Origin: Haliclona indistincta
Taxonomy: Eukaryota; Porifera; Demospongiae; Haplosclerida; Chalinidae
NCBI GenBank assembly: GCA_964017065.1
Contig: OZ024786.1
Location: 7,941,047 to 8,005,046 of the forward strand
Reading direction: 5' to 3'
Length of the DNA stretch: 64,000 nucleotides
In this document: positions 31,500 to 43,835 of the stretch, piece by piece
How positions within the stretch are numbered: position 1 is the first letter of the stretch
How the letters are laid out: every line of letters begins with the position of its first letter
Position numbers and translations under genes: made by a program
The notes under the pieces: generated by a model
What the model was told of the DNA's origin: nothing
Database searches by the model: none
What the model saw: only the letters and a program-made list of their open reading frames with translations

Positions 31500-31890
31500 T
31501 CACGGATGGTCACTCACTTTTCTTCTTATTACTTTTCCATTTTCCTTTCCTTCCCCTAAAACTAAAAAAAAAAAACAAAAAAAATGTACTGTTATATGTG
31601 TCGTGGAGGGGGACACGGCTCTATTCTACTTCTCTCTTTTGTTTGTGCTTCTTCTTCTCCACGTGTTATGTTGGGGCATGGCTCTTTCACGTTTGTTTTC
31701 CTTGAGTCTACTTTCTCTTCCTTCCCCTAAAATCCTCCAAAAAGCAAAAAAAATGTACTGTTCTATGTGTCATGGAGGGGGACACGACTCTATTTCTTTC
31801 TCTGTTCGTGCTTCTTCTTTCCCCATGTGTTATGTTGGAGCATGGCTCTTTAGTATGTTGTGTTTTTTTTTGTTGTTGTGAGTGAGTGAC
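31500..31890 (+). repeat. about 171-bp tandem duplication with A-rich tracts
   Basis: TTCCTTCCCCTAAAA...AAAAAATGTACTGTT(A/C)TATGTGTC(G/A)TGGAGGGGGACACG...CATGGCTCTTT occurs twice, at about 31549 and 31720. Each copy holds a poly-A stretch before ATGTACTGTT. No gene is visible between P2 and the transposase-like copy at 32168. Confidence 0.8.
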
Positions 31891-32167
31891 CTTCAATACA
31901 ATGCCAACGCCAATTATATTGTAATACCAATTATTAGCCATTTCAACTGCATGTGCAAAGGATAGAGAATTGTTGGACACAGCTTGTTGTAATAAAGACG
32001 ATGTGCCCATCAACAAACATCAAAATTAGTTGGTTTATGCCAGCTAGTTGTCATGATTGTAATACTTGTGGTGTGCTTGCAATATCAAGTGTATTTTAAT
32101 TATGATATTCATGAAATCGGGTGTAAAAGAATTATTAATTTTCGTGATAAAGAAAGCTACGAAAATT

Positions 32168-33690
32168 ATGTTTACGAGGAAGGACAAGCGTCTATCTTCA
32201 GCAAGAAAGAGACTGATGAGCCAACTAGGAAAAAGATCGAGACTTGGTAAAAAGGACTATGAAGATGAACACGTGACTACTCTGGAAGAAGTGATCACAA
32301 TGCAGGAAGCAAATTCTCAACCGCCATCTCAAGAATCCTTTCACTCGGAGAGGAACGATGATCCACAGACTGCGGGACAAGCTAAGGTAAGTGACTCACT
32401 GCTTGAGTGTGATTCAGTGCCTCCAAGTAGTGACTCTGAGTACTTTCCTACGCCTGAGAAGCGACGGCGCGTTGCCATAATGCAACAGCCAGTTGAGCCT
32501 GTTTCTCTGGGCAGTGGGATATTTGTGTGTCTCTCTTCACAGTTATCAGCATTTTTAGATCAGGTCAATGCTAACATGGCATGCCGTACCCCAGGGTGTA
32601 ATGGTGTGTATGTTCCAGTCAGGGTAGTGTGTGAGGGCTGAAGGTAGAGATTGCTTGTAATGGGTGCAAGTTACGAAGACTGACTTTTGACAGTTCCCCA
32701 GTGATAGAATCATCACGCCGTACTATAGTCAGCCTGGCTCTACAGGTAGCATTCTATGCCTCAGGATGCACTCATGCACAGTACTATCGCATTTTAAAGC
32801 AATCATTAGGTATTCAGACTGTTACATGTAAACCATTTTATGAAATGATCAAGTATGCAACGTGCGATAGTAACAGGTGATGGTACATGGCTAACAAGAG
32901 GTCACTTCAGTAAGAATCACACATACACTACACGTAACTACATGACTGGTGCTCTGTTGTATGTAGTATGAGAGGAGAGGATGATTTAGTAGAGGGTGAG
33001 TTGTATAAGGGTACAGCTAAGTCAGCTGAGGGGTATGCTGCCGATGAAGCCTTTGGTATGGCAAAGGATGATGGTATGCATGTAGAGGTGCAGTGGCAGG
33101 ATGCTGACTCCTCCTCGTCAGCTTCCTTTCATAAACACTATCCTGATGAAACCAAGTCGCGTATAATGCTTTGTGCGGGTCATGTCGGTCGTTGTCACAC
33201 GAAGGCACTCACAAAATTGTCACAAAAGAAGAGCTTTACTAAACGATACATAAACAAGCATAAGGAGAGCTTTCCTGAGGTAGAGACATTAAAATGTTGT
33301 TGTGAGAGTGGTAATCATAGCCAGGGATGCGGCTGCATGTCAGATGGCTTTCTGCGACAGGCTCGCATTAATGATTTCTTTTGCTGCCTTGTGCAGTCAG
33401 GAAAAGATCCAGATGCTTTTGCTAAACGGATTTGTGACCTTGGTAAGTATCATGCACACAATATTCACAACTGGGAGGGTGGTAGCTGTGATTTTCATAG
33501 TGACAAGAGGTGTACCTGTGGTAGTTGTGAAGAAGATGAGGTGGTTTGTGAAAGGAGGGGATATACCACTAAAAACCCACTTACCTGCCCTCTACATGTA
33601 CTAGCCTATGAAATAGAGTGTAATATTAGAGCAGCACGGTCACATAATGAGCAACTTCTGTCGGAGAATAGTCTAGCTTGCTCCTCATAT
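32168..33690 (+). pseudogene. Kolobok/Mutator-like transposase, copy A, decayed
   Basis: ATG 32168 opens MFTRKDKRLSSARKRLMSQL, shared with copy C at 52253. A serine-rich acidic linker (SDSEYFPTPEKRRRVAIMQQ) leads to CRTPGCNGVYVPVRVVCEG. After a break at 32640, blocks continue as TIVSLALQVAFYASGCTHAQ, then GDGTWLTRGHFSKNHTYTTR, then (32968 on) MRGEDDLVEGELYKGTAKSA, VQWQDADSSSSASF, IMLCAGHVGRCH and several Cys/His clusters to about 33660. GDGTW and WQDADSSS look like the two catalytic Asp blocks of Kolobok/Mutator-type DDE enzymes, by memory. A stop before MRGEDD and a junction loss near 32870 make it inactive. Confidence 0.55.
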
Positions 33691-35375
33691 AGTCTCGTCC
33701 CCAGACCACACCTCTTCCACCAGCTCCAGAGTCCAGATAAGCTTGCTCGGTTGTTGTGATGTCATTGTCACGTATACTAATGTCTGTGGTCACATGAACT
33801 ACAGCACTCGAAAATAGCAATAGATCAGCTCAGGAATACAAGCTAGACTAGTCGGAGAACGGATCACGGAGCGCTGGGTAAGTGGGCGTGGTGTTGTCGA
33901 ATTGATCTGCAACACCCTGTGTGACAATAATTATGAAGATTATTTTGTAACAAGATGCTACAACTCTTGTACATTGATATATCTTTAGTTGTGTTGGTTT
34001 CTTGCTATACATACAGCAACAGTTACCATGTGGTTGGTAAATGTACAAAAATAATTAGCTACCTTACCTTCATTCAAAGGGCACTCTCGACGACTAGTTG
34101 AGAAGCAGAACCACATTTGCAGGTTTAAAAAAAATTAGTTTCTTGCTGAGATACCAAAGAGCTATTGATGGGATGGGATATTCATCCTCATGCCTCTGTC
34201 TCTTATTCATTGGACACTCTCTGTGACTAGTTCGTAAATGAGTATTAGATCCACACTTGCACCTTTTCTTACTACGGACAATAATTATTCTACCTGGCCC
34301 AGATATTGACGAGCTACCCAGCAGAACACCAATACTTTTGGTCAAAATGCAATGTATTTTTCAAATATATTTTGTCTAAAGATTTCTACCATCATGCTCA
34401 CAAAGATTGGCTTCAACACTTATCGAAGTACACTTAGTCAACATTGGTATAATGAATTTTGTGTTTCTTTGTCTATAAAAATAATCTCAAGATCGGGAAC
34501 TTCATAAAGAATACAGCAGTGTATAGCTGATACAAACATTGTGACAGCAGTTCAGTTCAATAATGAGAGGCCGCAACCATCATCCAGACCAATGACCTGT
34601 AAGAATGACCTGGTGACATAGGTATCATGTAATCAGCTACAATAGTTTGACTGTAACTCTTTTTAAATGCAGGGTTGTTTGTTGATAAGAAATTCTATCT
34701 TTGCTTGTATACGGAGTGTCCAGTGGGTGATGAGGCTTGCAATGCATGCTTGTTTAGAAAAGAATTTTATGTGTATATGCATTTGCCAATTTTCTTCACA
34801 AATGAAGTGATCCATGAAAGGCATGTACATGTATCCATGCTCCATCTGATTATTATTGTGTGTAACAGCAAATATTTGTACACTGACATATTGCAATCAG
34901 GTACGCTGGAAAACGGTTTGCTGTACATGTTGTTCTACAGCATTCAACTATTACCATGGTGCCTGGTAAGTTGAACATATAATATTATAATACAAATGAA
35001 CAATAATTACTTACCTGTCTTACCTTTATTCATGGGACAGTCTCGATGGCTAGTACGAAGTAAGAAATCCCTCTCGTAGTTTCATAAACCAAGTACTTCA
35101 GCTTCATTTCAATTAATTTAACATACAATAAGTGCCTTGGTTAATTAATAATCTTATTCTAAAAATGTGACATTTTTGAATTACAGCTCAATTGTACATA
35201 GTGATTTTTTGCTGATATCTAATCTCCATCTATAGCACCTGCAGAAAAAAAGTATTATCGCATCAAAGTACAATTCATTAATTGGAGACTGAAGAGATTC
35301 AAATATCCTGATCCTCCACTGTAGCAGTCACCTGATTCCTCATCTTGTATTACAAAATATCATAAGCTCTACATA
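33691..35375. other. repeat debris with zinc-knuckle fragments on the minus strand
   Basis: Minus-strand fragments at about 34345-34170 and shorter ones near 34075-34120 and 35025-35065 carry CKCGSNTHLRTSHRECPMNK-like motifs (C-x-C...H...H...C), as if one short exon was repeated. The plus strand at 34600-34912 is copy 2 of the dispersed repeat found at 5318-5577. No complete gene is visible. Confidence 0.45.
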
Positions 35376-35522
35376 TAAGTTAGACGCCGAGGCCATGGGA
35401 TCTACGCGGTATAGAAACCCGAGAGGAAGCCATATAGAACCCGAGCGCGTAGCGCGAGGGTTCTATGGCAACTCGAGGGTTTCTATACCGCGTAGATCCC
35501 ATTGGCCGAGGCGTCTAACTTA
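35376..35522. repeat. 147-bp palindromic element
   Basis: TAAGTTAGACGCC...TATAGAAACCC (35376-35420) is the near-perfect reverse complement of 35477-35522. A smaller hairpin, GAACCCGAGCGCG/CGCGAGGGTTC, sits in the loop. It looks like a foldback or MITE. Confidence 0.9.
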
Positions 35523-36190
35523 TTTAGAGTATAGCCATGAGTAACTGGTATCTAAGCCGTAAGCAAAAGAAACGCACACTCAAGTTCTTCGAGTCGTTCG
35601 TGGTATAAGCGACCAGCGCTCCTCGACTGAGCGTACGACAGCGACATCGACGAACTGTTACTGAAAACCATTAATGAGTACGAGCGTAATTCTGCAACTT
35701 TACTCTACACCGCTACTCTTACGCCTTCAGTAGACTCCGCTGCTGCTACCACCACGAGAAGAAACCGCTCGAGAAGAAACCGTTCCTAGCTACTCGGAGT
35801 ACTCCGCCCTCGACCCAACCTTTATCGGCAACGCCCTGGGAAACGCTCCCGTTTGGCGATCCGCGTGCTGCGGGACTGCAAGTCGAGCAAGCCAGACAGA
35901 CTGGAATTCAGGAAGACACTCCAAGACCGTCTATGATAGTCACTTCAGATAGTGATAGTCTATGTAGCTAGACTGTGTCAACTCGTATACTTTCACTAGT
36001 ATTCATCACTTGTTGTTTCCATTGCTTGTATTATACACAATGCTAAGTATGTAAGTAAAATATACCGTCTCCCGCTTAAATCAACCAATGAAACGCCTGG
36101 TGTCTATGAAGAACACCTAAGGTTCTACGTGAAATAGACACTAGTAGCTAGTCAATCTGATTGGTCAATATCACTGTACTATACTCTAAA
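35523..36190. other. possible TIR element, non-coding
   Basis: TTTAGAGTATAG at 35523 is mirrored by CTATACTCTAAA ending at 36190. The 12-bp match directly adjoins the palindrome. No reading frame worth naming lies between. Confidence 0.4.
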
Positions 36191-36214
36191 CTCGTGTAGA
36201 CTCAAGAGGTTTGC

Positions 36215-37290
36215 TTGATTAAACTTGAGATTCAACATGGATATAATAATGTCTTGTTATATTTATTACATACAGGGATTCGGCATCAGATTTGCATTAA
36301 CTTTAGCACTTGTGAGTCTGAACCAGTTACCTTAATTCGCTATGGTTTCTGGCCTGCCAAACCAAAGAGACCGTGCTTGGCTTTTAGTATACATCTACTA
36401 GAGAGTGCTAAAGTTCTTCTACTTGATGGAATCAACATTCCATCGCTTACACGCAACTGGTCTTTTAGGAACACTGTTCACCGTTTGGTACCCAATAGTG
36501 TCCTCTTTAGAGAGGTTCCAACATTTTGCTTGCATATGTTGCTTTGCACATCACAGTATAATGCCCACTTCATATTATTTGGTATAAATCTCACAGGAAT
36601 ATCTTTTTTCTGTGTCTATTTCTTTTTTGTTCAGCCTGAAGTGTTGATTGATCTCATAACCGAATCCATCGAGGCTGTCAATGCAGGATTTCGCAACGGA
36701 TCCTGCAAGGGTATGGTACAGTCACTTATGTTCATTGTCAGAGAACATGGCCTTTGCAGTAATCACAGGAGAAACATCTCAATGTAAGTCATTTCTCTTT
36801 CCAGTCAATTATATATTATACATCACATTTATTTTAGAAAATGCCCTGGTTCCATTTTTGAACAGGAGGGAATCGATTTGACTTTCTATAGGAGTCCTTC
36901 TCTAGAACGAGTTGAATTCCTAACTGTAAGGGTTTACATTGAGGTTGCATTTTACTTGTGTAAGCCACATGTACACTAATAGCAATCAGAATAATTACAG
37001 GCTGTCATTTGTAACTGTTTTTCTTTTGCAAGGGCTTTCCGGATGTTGCAGTAAGATTTGTGCCAGCAGAGCACCTTGCTCTTGTAACATGTGAAGTATG
37101 TTAATAATCATACTATTAATTTTGTGAAAATGATTTAATTGTAGGTCAAGAATAGAGGAGTTACAGGAATTACTACTGGCGCAATTGCTAAAACCAATCT
37201 TGGCCAGCTTTTGGCAAATCTTACTGGAAATGCGTTAGCTACTATAATGACAAATTCTCCTACAAGTGTGCTTATACTTTGAGGTGTGTT
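36215..37290 (+). pseudogene. PD-(D/E)XK-like family gene P3 with KDZ-like N-terminal exon
   Basis: An open block to about 36410 encodes RYGFWPAKPKRPCLAFSIHL, resembling a cysteine-rich region I recall from Kyakuja/Dileera/Zisupton-type transposases. Family exons follow: 36637-36783 (PEVLIDLITESIEAVNAGFR...REHGLCSNH), 36838-36925, 37033-37095 (GFPDVAVRFVP...LVTCE) and 37145 on (VKNRGVTGI...LGQLLANLTGN...SVLIL). The motif PD-x17-E//V-K is the most canonical of all copies and has the intron between E and VK. A TGA follows SVLIL where sister copies continue with GLYMKDMK, so the end is broken or differently spliced. Confidence 0.5.
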
Positions 37291-37834
37291 TGTCGCCCCA
37301 ATGTTCCCGAGAATTAGAACTCGGCTACTACATATAGTGCAACCAGTAACGCCCACTGCATTACTACACATCTGCTACGATCACAAGTCAATGCTACTCC
37401 ATGAGGCAAGCAGACGTTCACGAGAAAATTGCTTGTGCATTGTAAGTTAAAGCTAGAGGGCAACGCGTGGCTCGGTAAACTTGTCGTTGCAACTTGAGGT
37501 GATTGTTGCTGATATTGGTGTTTCACTCGGGCTTGCCCCTGTATTCTTAAAATGTACTATTATGATAGTAATAATAATGTGTTTTTGTAATTTCATGCAG
37601 TTTTGATTGTATAACCAATCATTAGGAGAGCTATTTGTGACAATTTGATCTTTGGCAGTATAATGTTTAACCCTTGAGCCTCTAGTGCATATGGTGATGA
37701 TTCCTGATTATTTCCAGTTTGTGGTCGTATGATAGCCGAACAAACACTACTCTCTAAACTGCAGTAATAATAATACGAACCGTATTGTTGATTAACTTGT
37801 GTCAATTAATCGCTTCTTTCTTTTTCATTATAAG
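37291..37834. other. intergenic or intronic, nothing firm
   Basis: Several short frames exist on both strands but none is splice-bounded or repeated elsewhere. It may be the long intron before the exon at 37835. Confidence 0.3.
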
Positions 37835-38172
37835 GCCGAAATGGGTGTTACAAAAATGGCAAGAGATATCAGAAAGGTGATGTTGTCTTAATAGGAGAAA
37901 AGGATGAGCTTCCACAGTTTGGTGAAATCTTGCAAGTGCTTGTTGAAGGACCTAACATTCTGTTCCACATCAACTTTCTTCTGACTCTTGAATTTGTTTA
38001 CAATTTTCATGCCTACAAAATTCAAAGACAATCTGGTCATAATTATATAATATTGTCATCAGACTTAGATTATGATAATCATCTGTATGTTTTGTATCAA
38101 CCTTGTTCATATTCTGGAGTTTCTATTTATATTATTGTGCTGAAGTACGGATTTTTAAATAACCAAGTTTAA
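37835..38172 (+). CDS. terminal exon, conserved transposon-type domain (P-x-F-G-x-I)
   Basis: After TATAAG the frame reads RNGCYKNGKRYQKGDVVLIG, then ELPQFGEILQVLVEG, VYNFHAYKIQ and IIVLKYGFLNNQV, then stop. I recall similar 'KG..V......LPxFGxI..I' C-terminal domains in uncharacterised, transposon-derived animal proteins, but I know no function. Upstream exons were not identified; it could belong to P3 or to another gene. Confidence 0.45.
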
Positions 38173-39130
38173 ACAAGTCATTATACAGTATCGACAGGGG
38201 TGCTAACGTAACACCAATAATTGTGCTACTGTCAACCCACATAGGTGTCAGGAGACATGCATTAGCTTGACACCTTGCAGTAGGGTTAATGTAGCACCAC
38301 TGGTGGGTTATCTTGATATGAAACGGTGTTACTATAACGCGGTGGTTCCTCTTGACACTCCATGCTTACCATGACACCAACATTTTGACCACCCGGGAAG
38401 ATTGTATTGGAAACACACATAGTCTTCGAGCGTATGCTGACACACTCTCTCAAATAACGGTTGAAGACGTCATATCGAAAGAAAACCTTCTGAATTCACC
38501 TCTTTTTTCACTTGATCACAATGAATTACATCTAAATCTCGGCCAGCTCGCAATGACTCAGTGTGTGAAACTGAACATGTATAACCTATTGTTGACATTA
38601 ATATTATTGGGATGATTATTGAAACGTATGAATAATAATTCAGATTGATGAGCAATAGAACAGTGAAGTGTGCATGCGTAGAAACGGAATATAGTATCTT
38701 GCCCAATCGCGAAGTAGTATCGGTTACACTCAGATTCAAGCAGATTGTAATCAATAATTGTGTTTCTGTATTTAGTTTATTGTTTTGATTACATTGGGTG
38801 TTTGTATTTTTCTTTCTGTTGTACCTTGCACTTTCTTGTAGGATAAAATGTATGTTTCTTAATAATAAATTCATTGTTGAAGCTACACTTTGTGTGAGGC
38901 AGCATAACATGACATTATATCAAAACAATGAGTTCGAGTTCATGGGATCCTGAATCTAGTTACTGTACAAGATGAAGCACCTAAGGTGCTGATGCCTCGG
39001 TGGATTATGCATTATTTACATAGCCAAAACAAACATACACAGTCAACTATGCCTTTCTGTATAGCAATTCACCAAACAACGTTCTTGATGGCTACAATGT
39101 CAATATTACTATAAAGAGGGGTAGTAAGCA
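38173..39130. other. repeat-rich spacer
   Basis: Around 38195-38400, blocks of the type (G)TGTTAC/ACACC recur in both orientations. At 38967-39005 the GCACCTAAGGTGC...GATGCCTCGGTGG motif shared with CE1/CE2 appears. One open stretch (38352-38615) has no recognised domain. Confidence 0.35.
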
Positions 39131-40071
39131 AACACCACATGAGTTGCTCAAAGCAAGCTCGTTTTTGTAGCAATAAGTACTTTGCAAAACTGAAAGGGTA
39201 TCCTGATGTCATAATCAGACTTTTTCAGTGAAGAAGAGGTCGTCATATTCACATCAGAAGTAAGGAAGTATCACTTTACTTTCATTTTGTTTTGCTGTTG
39301 AAAATTAGCTGAAAAGCGAAGAGTCACAGAAAACTTGTATTGGGCAATTGATGGCCTATATGGTCGGACATACTTTATTTCGAATCTCTAGGAACATACT
39401 CAACTTTGACCGAAGGGTTTTTGGATTTTATTCCGAAGACTCTCAAGTTAGTTGGCTCTCATGAACAATCTTTAACTTTTATCTTTTGAATATACATTAG
39501 GTTGTCCTAGTGCGAGGACTAGTTGATCAGGTAACAACATGTGCTGTGATACAATAAATATGTGATTTATCATAATTGGTCTCCTATACAGCAAAAGAAA
39601 CACACATTCAGACTCCGCATGCAGCTCACACCACTGGACAAGAGGTGTGTTGATTTATTCTCTGTCCAGGGGTGTGCAGCTGTGATGGAACAGCTCCACA
39701 ATTTTATTAGCTTCCAGACAGGTCAGCACTAATGAGCATACTGTATGGGCAGAAACCGCGAACCGCAAATTTTGCTCTCTGGCTCATCCACACTATTCAA
39801 GGATTCATTTTCTGCCTTGGCTACAGAGTCCTTTAAGGCCAGAGAAGACAACTTAGAGCATTTGTGCCGCACAAAAACTTTAACGTGTGCCCATGCAAAC
39901 TGGAAATTCCAGCAAATATTAATACAATTTTGTTTGTTTTGCACAGAGGAGTGCGGCACCGAGGAGAGTAGTGGTGGGATTGAGAGCAGTGAGCTGGAGA
40001 GCACTGTAACTGAGAGTACATGTATGACTGAGAGCGATGACGACTCTGACAAAACATATGATAATGTGGAG
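39131..40071 (+). pseudogene. PD-(D/E)XK-like family gene P4
   Basis: Exons: about 39131-39259 (FAKLKGYPDVIIRLF...EEEVVIFTSE), 39309-39446 (LKSEESQKTCIGQLMAYMVG...GFYSEDSQ), 39501-39530, 39592-39721 (RMQLTPLDKRCVDLFSVQGC...) and 39947-40071 (acidic tail CGTEESSGGIESSELEST...). The motif is PD...E//L-K. In this copy the FSP-type and GYPD exons are fused, with no intron before GYPD. The T run at 39221-39225 has one base too many for the frame. It is the closest relative of P1, sharing the GCAA exon and acidic tail. The 5' exons are missing. Confidence 0.55.
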
Positions 40072-40504
40072 GTAATACTCAACATGAAAATAGAACACTG
40101 TGCATGTAGTAAATTGGTTATTGTCATCAGACTTGTATTGTTAACGCTTGGCATGCACGATCCAGAGGTTTACGCTAGTTGTCTTGCGTTATGAATATTC
40201 ATTTTGTCCTTAGGTCTGTCTGTCTAACTGCTAGCAGTTGCAACGTTTGTTTACCCTCTCTGGTTATCACACGAGCCTTATTGGCACATCAAAATCTCGC
40301 GATTTGACTCATGAATTTTGCATAGACGGCTGCATAGACACTTGTACACTCGATCTGTAGTGCGGCCAGCTTTAAGAGTATGGAACACCGTAGTGGACAA
40401 AATTCGAGTACAAGGATTGACCAGTGATAGCATGCATCGATCAGCGATCATCAGCATCGATCAGCGGCGTGTCAGTGGCTGATCAGTGATCGCAGTCGTG
40501 ATGA
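40072..40504. other. spacer with short GATCAGC tandem motif
   Basis: At 40422-40500, ATCGATCAGC/GTGATCAGC-type units recur several times directly before the left edge of CE2. No gene seen. Confidence 0.5.
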
Positions 40505-43500
40505 TTATGGAGCGCCAATATAGACAAAAATCCATGTTTAGTAATCTGTTGTTATTATCATGCGATCCTCTGTGTTCGGTAGTTTGATCGTCCGTGTTCG
40601 GCAGTTCTGCGGGCAGTTCGCACATTTGATTGTCGAATTGGGGGTCCGATTGGTGGCGTTCAGCGTGACAGCGGTGGTTTGCAATTCAATATCGTTGATG
40701 TTTGGTGGTTCGATCGTCGGTAATTTGGTACATGGTGGTGCCCAGTTTCTATTACTGCAAAATCGGTCACATTGACAAACTCGACGTATAGCGTAACGAA
40801 CAGTCCAAAACGAACACACCTACTTTGCCACACCTACAATTAAATGGCGACTAGCAGTAGTGCAGTCGAGGATGCAGTTGAGGAATCGTGAGTGATAGTA
40901 TCAGCCTGTCTACAGTGTACAAGTGGACCTGATCCATAGTATGTTGTTATTGTGCATGTATCCTGGTAGTCAGTTTAACCCATCTGTAAAAGTTCAGTAC
41001 TAAAATGGCTTGTCGATCGATCTGCTGGCTTGTCGTACTGGGGAAGCATAGCTTACTAGCTCTGCTGGCTCATGTACAATAGGATTTGTGGGCAGTGCAC
41101 AATGTTGCTAGATGATGCCTGACCTGGGCTTGAGGAGGTACGATTATTAAGCATCGGCCCTACATATGGTTGCATAATGAATTTGAAGCACCTAAGGTGC
41201 AGATGCCTTGGTGGAGTGCCACCATATACATAAATTCACTAAATTATCAAAAAAAACAACTGCAGCAACATGATTTCTAAAAGCCAATCAGTGCTGATGA
41301 CAATTCAACTGGGCATTTTCAATATGTTCAGCACAGCACACGTACAAAACTTCGCAAACGATATAGCTCCATAGCTTACTTACACAGTTTCCCTGTACCT
41401 GCACTTCTATCCAGTAGTCCTATCAGCTTCTAGGCAGTCACCTGTGCCTTCAGAGAACTCCAGATCGCCATCAATCGCAGGGCAAGAAAATCACGCCATA
41501 ACTCTACAACAAAGCTTCATTAACTTCCATGTTCAAAGGCGAGATAATATCATGTTCTACTTGCATTGCCAGTTTCAAAGCTTAACTTTCAGCGTACACT
41601 AAGATACTGAAATAACAGACGGAAAAATAGCACCACAGGTGCAGATGCCTCGGTACCATAGCCTGTGTAGCTTCCCGCGCTGTTATCCTGTAGTATGAAT
41701 CTAACGTTCATGCTACTAAGCAGTCTGCCGTGAGTAGTTTTGTTCATAGAGACGTCCTGACCGTCAGCTAAAGCCATCGAGGTGAGCAAACTACACATAA
41801 CTCTAGAACGAAGTTTTGTATCGAACTTTCGCTAGTTCAAAACAGAGATATTATCGAGTTCTACCTGCATTGCAAGTTTCAGAGCTCACAGTTTAGTGTG
41901 CGCTGCAAAAAATGATGTAACAGACAGACAACGCGATTACAGTATGCCTCGTGGCTCCGCCCACCAAGGCATAATGACAGACACACAAACGAACTACTGT
42001 ATGCATCGTGGCTCCACCCACCAAGCCTGAGGTATAATTATAGCATGTACCTTAATTACCATAAGTGCATGTGCACGTGTTACCAGTCTACGTGTAACTC
42101 CTCCTGAGGAGTGGCTTTCTTTGTGTTTTGTGAGCACTATGAAAAGGCATTATGAGGTCCATGAATTCTTTTTACAACACAGGAGCTGTCATCAGATGAA
42201 CGTGTACTATGCTGACAAGTGACAATAACTGAAGACACCCTCATACTTTAATTATTGTGACAAATTATTATTATTATTGACAAGTATAATGTTTATCTGT
42301 TCAATGATTGTGTTTCAGTCATAATACAATACTCAGACCTGCTAATCTAGCTTGCAGCAGGTCAGTGAGGTTGCTACCAACCACTGCGATCACGAAAAGT
42401 AGGATCCAGGGATTTAAATCAGTTACACGGTAAAGCAATCTGGATCCACTGCAGAAAGAACTTCCGATCCACTAGAAGTAGGGCCTATAGAGCTGTTCAG
42501 TGCATGATAGTTTTACTACTGTTGCCAGCCTGATCATGATGAAGAGACACGTGATACACTAGACTCGACACCATAGGTCTCCTGTAGCACATTCTTTAGC
42601 CTAAAATCTTAAACCCTGAATTTAGGGTTTATGATTTAGTGCACTTCACAGCAGTAGACGCTCTATGATGGTAAGGACGAGCTAGCTCAGTGCATTCTAC
42701 AGTAATAAACTATGTGAGAGCAAGTGATATTTTACTGGCAAACTCTAGTCCCTAGCTAGTTTTAGTGAATTGTATGCACGGAGCCTTTCAGATCTGCAGT
42801 GGCCGGGTGTCAGCTGGCTAGTTATAGCCGACAATTGCGCCGCGGTTAATTCATAGTGCACCTGTAGAATCATACAGTGCACACTGAGGCGAGCTAGGCT
42901 AGCCAAGGTCCTATAGGCACTGCTAGAGTAAGGATTATAGTGTTAGTGCACGTGGTCTAGCCTGATACAACTAAGTACACAGACATGCAGATGGGAGTGT
43001 AGACTACATTGTAAAGATGAGAGTCTGCTCTACTGCAAAGTGGCATTTCACTGCTATACCATCAGTCTATAGTTCCACTGAAGATGATCTTAAATTTGCA
43101 GTGGAATAGATGCCCACTACTGACATCAGCTAGAGTAATCTTTAGCTAAACTATCCTAATAACGAGGGTGTAGAGCTCGCCAATTGATGCTCACATTATA
43201 TTGTCAAGAAATAAAGTACCTTTATAATCACACCATGTATGAAGACAGGTTATTCCTGCTTTTGGATTTGAACCCAGTCACTTGAAGGCTATATTATTAA
43301 TTATATAAAGTAAACTCACAGTTTATCAAGCAGACGATTAATATTTAATATACAGATAGCTCATAGACAGTCTAACTCAGACATTAATTTCGTCTACTGC
43401 ACACGAATGATCACAGATTATTATTGTTCCGAATTAATATAAGGCAAGGTAAGGCACACAGTAGCAGATGCACTGCTATAGAGTAAGGATTTCACTGCTA

Positions 43501-43835
43501 GTGCATGGTCTAGCCTGATACTGAAGAGAGACAGTTTACAAGGGACTAGAACTGTTACATGCATTACATGGAAGCATAGGCTTTTATTTCAATGCTAGTG
43601 CTTGCCTGATACATGTACCACTGAAGTGGGACAATTGACTAAACTATAATATGATCAGGCGAGCTCCACACCCTTGTTTATTAGGATAGTTTACTCTGAT
43701 GTAGTGGGCATCTATTCCACTGCAAATTTTAGACCATTTTAGTGAAACTATAGACTGATAGTATAGCAGTGAAATGCCACTCTACAGTGGTTACGTAGAG
43801 CTGTGAATTAGCCGGCACCCTCATCTTTACAATGA
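40505..43835. mobile_element. composite non-coding element, copy 2 (CE2)
   Basis: Near-identical to CE1 (20865-26142) in the same orientation, with scattered substitutions and small indels. It lacks the 1218-bp and 577-bp insertions and each 7-bp duplicate, so it preserves the empty target sites. It also lacks about 140 bp near 41655. It contains the same telomere-like palindrome (TAAACCCTGAATTTAGGGTTTA near 42612) and right-end long inverted repeat. Confidence 0.88.
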
